A stretch of DNA of 64,000 nt from Microvelia longipes (lineage: Eukaryota > Arthropoda > Insecta > Hemiptera > Veliidae): the NCBI GenBank assembly GCA_018340805.1, contig JACMZG010001870.1:48383573-48447572 (forward strand), given 5' to 3'. A model generated the notes under the pieces. The model was not told the origin of the DNA. It ran no database searches and worked only from the letters and a program-made list of their open reading frames with translations. How positions within the stretch are numbered: the first letter of the stretch is position 1; the number at the start of each line of letters is the position of its first letter. This document shows positions 13,201-21,724 of this stretch, piece after piece. The position numbers and the translations under genes are program-made.

Positions 13201-16200
13201 TTGTAAAACTGTTTTAGTGTAAAATAAGGTATTTATTGGTTTGTGTACGCTACAATTTGGTGTCAGAAGTGGGATATGGAAGAAGTGCAGGCTCAGTTGG
13301 ATGCACTAAAGGTATCTCAAGCGGATTTACTAATTAAATTACAAAGTGTAAGTAATGGTAACCCTTACGGGTGTTGGGGAAGGGGGTCCGACTTAGCTAA
13401 AGAAGTCGGGGAGTGGAAAGGTGATGGGAGTGATACATTGACTGCTGAACATTATATTGAAAGGTTTGAGCTCGTTGCAAAACAAGCAAATTGGGATGAT
13501 CAGGCTAAAGTTAATCTCTTACGGCTGCGAGTTAGAGGGACAGCGGAACATTACGCACGAAACCATCCTGAACTTTTTCATTCTACTTTAGCTGTGTGGG
13601 AAGATACTAAGAAATCGTTTTTAAAACGATTTACACCAAAAACTAGTGAAGTAGTTTTGCTTCAGACGTTGTTGTCTGTAACTAAACAATCAAAGGAATC
13701 TTATCGGTGTTTTGCTGATCGATGTATAACAGCGGGGCGAGCGGCCACTATTAAATGCGATAGCGTCCTCAAACAAGAGGGTGCTGATGAAGCTATGGAA
13801 AGGTTACGTTCGGCGTTTTTGTTCGGGGTTAGATGCGGATATGCGGTCTACAGTAGCGGCATGTAATGAAAAGACAATCGACGGCGCACTCACCGTTATT
13901 GAACGCCTTAAATCAAATGAAAGGCTTGGACAACACCTCATGTGCTTCCCATCAGTTTTAAGTATTGAGACTGCATCATCTTCATGTTCTATCCAAGATC
14001 TCGGCTCGAGAGAGTTTGAATCTGCTCCAGTCAAATCAACAAAAGCTAGCCGACCAATAATGACAAGTGGTCCAAGAACACCCTGCCCCAGATGTGGAAC
14101 TGGATATCATTGGGCCAAGGACTGTACAGTCTCACTAGGTAGTGTTGGAGGTCAGGCAGGGTCCTCTCGGCTACGATGCAGGTCCTGTCAAGGTTTCAAT
14201 CATGTTGCAGACCAGTGCCCAGCAAACGCTTGTTTCGGATGTGGACAAATTGGGCACTTTAGACGCGAGTGCCCTCAAACAACAACAAATAAGCCATTGG
14301 TAAGTTCTTTAAAAAATAGGGAAAACCCAAACTCCACCAACCTCAGGATTCCTCCGGCCTGAAGGTTAGAAAGAAGGGAGGTCAAAGTGGCGTTGCTGTA
14401 TGTGGCTCAGGCGACTCTTCTACACCACTTATCATGACTCTAAAATTCAGTCAGGTTGCACGGAATGTTCTTATTGACACGGGTGCGGATGTGACTTTAC
14501 TGAAAAAGGAAATTCCTGAAGCACCACTGCGTTTACCTCGAGGGGAAACTATAACTGGAGTTACTGGTGAGAAAATTCAGATTCGGGGAATACAGACTTT
14601 AAACTTAGAGCTAGGAAGTATAGAACTGAAACATGATGTATGGATTGCGGATATTGATTGTGTAGCAGAGGGGATTCTGGGACTAGACGTGTTAAGGGCG
14701 GCAGGCGCGACAATTGATGTCAAGAAAGGATCAATATGTACAAGAGGAAGCTGGTAGACGGAAAATGTAAGCAAAATGATATCATGACAATGACAGCGGT
14801 AGCGGGTGTTGCGGAAAATTCATACGACGGAATTAACCAGCCCCAAGTGTGCCTTAAAAGTAAAACTTCTTTAGGTCCATGGTGTGAGGTTTTAACTAAG
14901 GGTAGGATACAAGGAACGATAGAGGACGAAGAATTGATGATTGAACCACTTGTACTAGACACCTACAGTGTTAGAGTCGCGCGGGTGGTGGCTAAACGAA
15001 TGGGCAACGAGGTGTGGTTAAAGCTTATCAATCTAAGCAATGCTCCAGTTATATTGCAAAAAGGGATGCTAGTGGGTGAGGTGTGTAGCATAGAAAAAAG
15101 TAGTGAATCGAATCGTCTTCAAAAAAGAGTTCAGTGCGTTCGGAAGGATGCACACTTAACCTGGACGAAAGGTTAAGCCAGAAAGTTGCTCATCTATCGG
15201 AAGAATTGAAGGGCCCCCTTGTTGAGACGATAAAGAGATACCCGGAGTTAGTGGATGGGAGGGAAATCAAGACCTAGAGGAGAGAGCTAGCAAAGTCCAA
15301 CATAAAATCGACACGAGTGACGCAACCCTATATCTAAGCGACCGTACCGAGTGCCACACCATTTACAAGAAGAAATGAAAAAGCAGGTAAACGATCTACT
15401 GGATAAAGGAGTCATTGTTCCATCCTCTTCACCTTGGGCAGCTCCTGTCATCCTGGTTAAGAAGAATCCCTTGACGGACAACCCCCAAAGTATAGATTTT
15501 GTACGGACTTTCGGGGTCTCAATTCAGTCACTAAAGATAGCTATCCTCTACCTAACATTACAGAGACATTGGACCGTCTAGGATGTAGTCAATGGTTCTC
15601 CACCTTGGATTGGAAAGTGTTACATCAAATCCCACGCCCGAAGAGAGAAGACTGGATTCACCACACCTGATGGGCATTATGAGTACCAGCGAATGGCTTT
15701 TGGATTAGCAGGTGCCCAGCGACGTTTCAGCGTTTCATGGACGGGATTCTTTATGGTCTTAAAGGTAAGGACTGTTTGTGTACCTAGATGATGTTGTAGT
15801 TTTTGGCGAGACGGTGGAAGAGCATCATCGGCGTTTAGAAGCTGTACTCCGTCGCCTAAAAGAAGCTGGTTTAAAAGTTAACCTCAATAAGTGTCAGTTC
15901 ATGAAGACAGAATTAGTTTACCTTGCCACCTGGTAACTTGCGAAGGAGTCAAGCCTTATCCCTCGAAGGTAAGTGCTATCAAGTCCTACCCAACCCTAAA
16001 AATGGTAAGGAACTACGCGCATTTTTAGGTCTGGCTGGCTACTATCGAAGATTTGTTCCTGATTATGCTGAAGTGGCCCGGCCCTTAACTGATATGACTA
16101 AGAAGGATGTAGCCTTTGAGTGGACTGAAGTGAGAAATGACGCCTTCAATAAACTAAAAAATCTTGATGAGTGATTTAGTCCTTCGTTATCCGGACTTCA

Positions 16201-19200
16201 AGGTGCCTTTTGTGTTGGCCACAGATGCCTCGGGAGTTGCGTTAGGAGCTGTTTTGTCCCAAAGAATAAACGGAGAGGAGGTCCCTGTAGCATTTGCGTC
16301 AAGACAACTTAATGATGCTGAAAAAAGGTATTCAACAATAGAGCGAGAATTACTGGCTGTCGTGTGGTCTACAGGGTACTTTCGCTATTATTTATATGGT
16401 CGCCCTTTTGTTGTCATCACTGACCATGCTCCTCTTAAGTGGATGCTCAACATTGAAGACCCTTCGTCACGGATTTCGAGATGGCAGATGAAATTGGCTG
16501 AGTTCGAATATACAGTAGAACATCGACCTGGGAAAAACCATCAAAACGCCGATTCCCTGAGTCGAGTCGTTCACAAGCTAGAAGGTTCGCCGGGTGTTGA
16601 TGAAACTGGTCAAGAGAGATTATCCGGAGTGCCCAAGAAGGAGATCCGAGTTGCAAAACTTTAGAGAAGTCTAATGCTTGTTTATACAAGTATGACGATG
16701 ACGGAATTTTATATCGCGTGGATGGAGAATCGTGGCGGTTAGTAGTACCAGCTAAACTAGTGCACCGGGTTTTACGGAATATGCACGATGAGCCTTGGGC
16801 TGGTCATTGTGGTGTGAATCGAAGTATTCAACGAACTGAGCAACTTTTCTTTTGGCCGACTTTACGCCGAGATGTCAAGGCTCATGTAAATAAGTAAGGA
16901 GTGTGCTAGAAGAAGAAATCCGAAGAGCACCTCTTTCAGAACCTTATCATGCTACAAAGCCTGGGAAATGGTATCTCTGGATATTGTTGGACCTCTTCCT
17001 GCAACGGGACGTGGTAACAAATACATTTTGTCGTTTGTGGATCATTTTACAAGGTATGCTGAGGCAGAGCCATTAAAAGATATGTCAGCAGAGACTATTT
17101 CTAAGATTTTCCTGACTAGATTTATAACAAGGCATGGGGCACCAGAAATGCTATTAACGGATAGAGGGACAAATTTTGTATCAGCGTTGTTTCGAAATAC
17201 CTGCAAGCGGTTAGGCGTCAAGAAGATACAAACCACAGCTTACCGTCCTTGCGCGAATGGAAAAGTTGAGAGCTTCATCGTACTCTAACGGAAAATCTTG
17301 TCCACTACGTCAATAAACGAGGTTCTGACTGGGATGCTTGGCTTCCCCTTGCCTTGGCCGCTTACAGAAGTGCGGTGCATAACGCTACGGATTCACTCCG
17401 AACTTTTTAACTTTTGGTCGTGAATTACATGTACCTTTTGACTGTGATGTTCGGCCTAAGTTAGCTATCAATGTCGAAGAAGAATTCCCAGCCAGCTTGA
17501 TAGAAAAATTAAAAGAAGCCTATACGTAGCTGAAGAACAGGCACTAAAAGAGGAGGAGGCGAATAGAAATAAGTGGAACCAACACCGAACACTACGGACT
17601 TTGGAAGCAGGTGATCTTGTTTATGTTAAAGCTGCGGTTCTTCCAGTTGGAGTACCTAGGAAGTTCTGGAAGCCGTGGCAAGGGCCGTATTACATTATAT
17701 CCAGAAGAGGACCGGTAAATTATGTAGTGGAGTTAGCTCGGATCGAAGGGATGTATTTCACAACAGACTAAAGAAAATCAACAAATCGATGAGGCTGAAG
17801 ACGAGGATGTCCCAGATGCTGAAGACGAGGATGTCCCAGATGAGTGCCCGATAGAAATTGAAAAGAAAGAGAATAAACCACAAACTTCTGATAGTAATTA
17901 CCACTATTTATATCCATATGAAAATGATGAAGATTCCACAGTCTTGTACTCTGATCAAAACATAGGACACATCCCTCTTGAGCACAGACCAATAGAAGCA
18001 CCGGAAGATGAGCCCCTTTGGGCTTGCCTCAAGAAGAGCTAGACATAGAAGACAATTTATTTGCACGACGATATCCTGTTCGGGATCGCCGACCACCTGA
18101 TCGATTTGTACCATACTAGATCTACTCCAGGTTCCTTAAAAGGGGGAGAATATTGTAAGGTCAACAGCCTAAGACCTTACAATACTTTAAAATTTGTTTG
18201 ACATTTTATGAACATTTATTTATTTTATTTTGTTTTTGAATTGAATCAGCTGTTTTGACAGATTGATGTTTTTTGGTAGTTAAGGAAAAAAAGGGTTTTG
18301 GTTTTTAGAAAAGTTTTGAGGACGATTTGTAGAAGTTCTAGATGTGAGTAGTTAATGTTATTCTTTCAACTATTGTTTAATAAAAGTTTGAAAGGTTTAA
18401 AGTGCGTCCGTGTTTGATTTACTAAATGAGTTATTAAACAATTGTAAAACTGTTTTAGTGTAAAATAAGGTATTTATTGGTTTGTGTACGCTACACTATA
18501 TTATGTTGACTCCTCCATAATTATAGACTAACTTATGTCGACTTCTCCAAAGTTATACTATATTATTTGACTCCTCCATAGACTAACTATGTCGAGTCTA
18601 TATTATGTTGACTCCTCCATAGTTATAGACTAACTTATGTCGACTCCTCCAAAACTATACTATACATCATGTTGAATATCCTTTAAAACATAATTATGAT
18701 TTTTAAGGAGAGATTAACTACGTGCTCAAACCCTAGTAAGAAGCCCATTTATTTGGGGTATTAGTCACTCATCCCCATACGGGATTATTTTGATATTAGC
18801 GCACCATATGATGAAATAGATTTAACCCCGGCCGGAATTATACAATTAACAACGGCCGGAATTAACAACAATACATTGTTGTTTAGTAGATGTAGAGAGG
18901 ATGTATATTAAAGTTCCTTAGACCTCTCAGTTCTTCTAAAACCTTCAAGACACAACAAATACTGTACAACATATTACACTTCTATAAAATTTCTAATTGC
19001 ATATTATAATAATGCATGCAACTCAATGCAATGCAATGCAATGGCAATGTATTAATGGCAATGCATGTAACCTAAGGCAATGCAATAACAACTTGTAATG
19101 TGTTTTTATATATATTGAATTTTTTGCTCAGTATATGTTGTATTAATTTATTGCAATGATATTATGTACCTATACACTCATAAATTCTGCAAACATAGAT

Positions 19201-21632
19201 TTAGGCATCAAATTATGTCTCTTTTATTTTGACCAGTAAGTCCCAAATATGAGCAGTTGATGAAAGTCAGTGTACAATTTTTGCCATTGCAAAATTTCCA
19301 CATCCCGTTAGAAGAAATAGGAGGAAGCAGGATGTAGAAATTCTGTACTTGATGGTTTCTTTAACCTCCTCCCCTCTAAGCGTTCTTTGTGGACGCTGAA
19401 GTTACTGAAAAGTTAAAGTAAAATATATATATTTTCTTTTAGATTTATTTAATTTTAAAAAGTAAACAATTTGAGAGATCTATGTTTTTAACCAATAAAT
19501 TTCTTTTAGCTTATATAGTGTCAAATTACAACAGTGCCTCTTAAATACATTGTGCTAATTTCAGTCAAAGTATTTTACTATACATGAAATTAAAAAAATC
19601 AGGTACGGGGTACCTCGGAACTTTTCCTCATTACATCGGATTCGCTACGCTCATTCCTCCTTACTTTGAACTCGATTCACTCGACCTCAGACAGTAAATG
19701 CATCGGTTTTATCCTAAGTGGTCACCCGTACAGAACTGAACACGCTCGATCCTGCTGAACTTTTATGATAAAAAAACCATATATATACTTGTCGTATTAA
19801 AATGAAACTTAGTACCGCTTATTTATTGCGTCAAGGTGCACTGTACAGAATTTCAACTCCATTGGTTTTTTTTTCAAATTTTAAAAAAACGTACACAAGT
19901 CATTTGATAGAAATTTAGTACGTTCACACTCACTCTAGATCCGCGGATCGTATCGAATACTTATGCAGTACGGTCAACTAACTTCACGGTTCTTACAGCG
20001 TATTTGTTTAGTCGATCGAGTGATAACTGATCCCGCCAAAACATGGCGTCTTGTATAGTGAAGGTTCACTTTTGGTTATAAGGATGTTTAAAACAAAAAA
20101 TATATTTAATTAAATTGTGATTTCTTTGCATAATAATAAAGTTACACTAAAAAAAATAATATTCCAAAAGTTATTTGATCAAAAACGGTTATATAGAAGT
20201 GAAATAAAAGTTCGACGAGACGGTTATCCGTTAAATACGATCGTCTCTAAAGGTACATACAGCGTATTGGGGGATCCATTTAGATTCCATCTCCCTAGTT
20301 CTAGCGTATGCGATCGGATCCCCTCCGCATGGTTCATACAGCTGAAATTACGTATTGAGAGATCGTATTCTATACGATCCGCGGATCTAAAGTGTGTGTG
20401 AACGTATACTAATTGAACGAATGCTGATAGTAAGATGAAACTTAGCACATATGTTAGTCTTATACATGGTGTAAATACGTCTAATACGCTACATGCGTGT
20501 CAAATCTTCATCTTACTAAACCGAGTTATTATTGCGGGTAAATGACGTCATAAAAATATATTTTTCGAATAGCACAACTACAGCGGTAGATTGATTTTTG
20601 TACAAAGTTTTAATTTTCTAAACTAAGAGCTACGATGATAACAGACACACACACATATACCTACAGACAACTTTGAGAAAACCACTCAGGAGGTCTTAAA
20701 AACACATGAGACGGATAATTCCGGTTTCATCCCGGTTTCGTATCTTTTTGCAAACACAATACGTTTCCTATATACCTACGGTATAAATGAGGAAAAGTAA
20801 TAAGTTATGTGTTTGGGCGCTTAAAAGACAAAATTTAAAATTTAGATGGTATATTTAAACTATATTTAGCTCTTCATCTCACAGATAATTTAAAAGTTAT
20901 TAAAATTAAAGTAAATAAAATCAAAATGACTATCAATAAAATTTATACATATTTTGTAATAACCAAAAGAAATACAAATGAGCATCCAAAAAATTAATTA
21001 TTTAAAACCAAGATTCCAAAAAAAACTTATTGATAACTAAACAGTTTATTGAAATAAACATTTATTCGACGAAGGTTTAAAATTCTTATAGTATATTAGA
21101 ACTTATACTTAAATTTAAACTTATACTTAATGGAGACCAATACAACTGATAATGCAAATCAAAATATTTCTTTTCCCTGACATTATTAAAATATTTTCAT
21201 TGTGATCTTGGCTTCCAGAACACAGAATACTGTTGCCCCCAGATCTTCAAGATCTTTACCACTTGTACCAGCAGGAAATCCACGCAACGACGTTTAGTTC
21301 AGAATCCTCACTACCTAGCAGTATGGACCAATTACCTCCTATCAGAGAGTAAGTGTCAATCTTCTATGGTTCATTTTAGATCAAGAAAGTTTAATAACAG
21401 GAAAGTAACCTACCACACTTCCTTCGGACACTCAAAACATTACTGGGTCCTTTTAACCAAACAACAACTTTTATTTGGAATAATTCACTTGTGGGATAGG
21501 TGTCATGGCAGGAGACGAGACAAACCACGGACCACGACCAATATCCGTGTCAAAGATTTTAACCACAAAGTTAAGTTTCGAAAAACATTATACCACACAC
21601 ACACACCACACCACACATATATATATATCTAT

Positions 21633-21724
<92 letters not shown>

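Larger units (their letters stand above)
12915..18495 (+). mobile_element. Ty3/gypsy-type LTR retrotransposon
   Basis: 5,581 bp, bounded by 340 and 342 bp LTRs that begin TGTAAGG and end CTACA. It is flanked by the 5-bp duplication CTATA (12910-12914 and 18496-18500). Order: LTR, primer-binding site, gag with three zinc knuckles, protease, reverse transcriptase, RNase H, integrase, polypurine tract, LTR. Protease-RT-RH-IN order places it in Ty3/gypsy. No envelope-like frame was seen after integrase. The coding region is broken by about eight or more frame changes. The LTRs differ only in homopolymer lengths, so the insertion is young or the breaks are assembly errors. It lies in sense orientation in a kinesin intron. 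Confidence 0.93.

Noticed and set aside
13804..14034. Minus-strand frames over the gag, protease and integrase region.
   Set aside because: Shadows of the plus-strand retrotransposon genes.
16700..18119. Envelope gene that would make the element an endogenous retrovirus.
   Set aside because: The sequence after integrase is only the short acidic pol tail, ending at 18119, followed by the polypurine tract.
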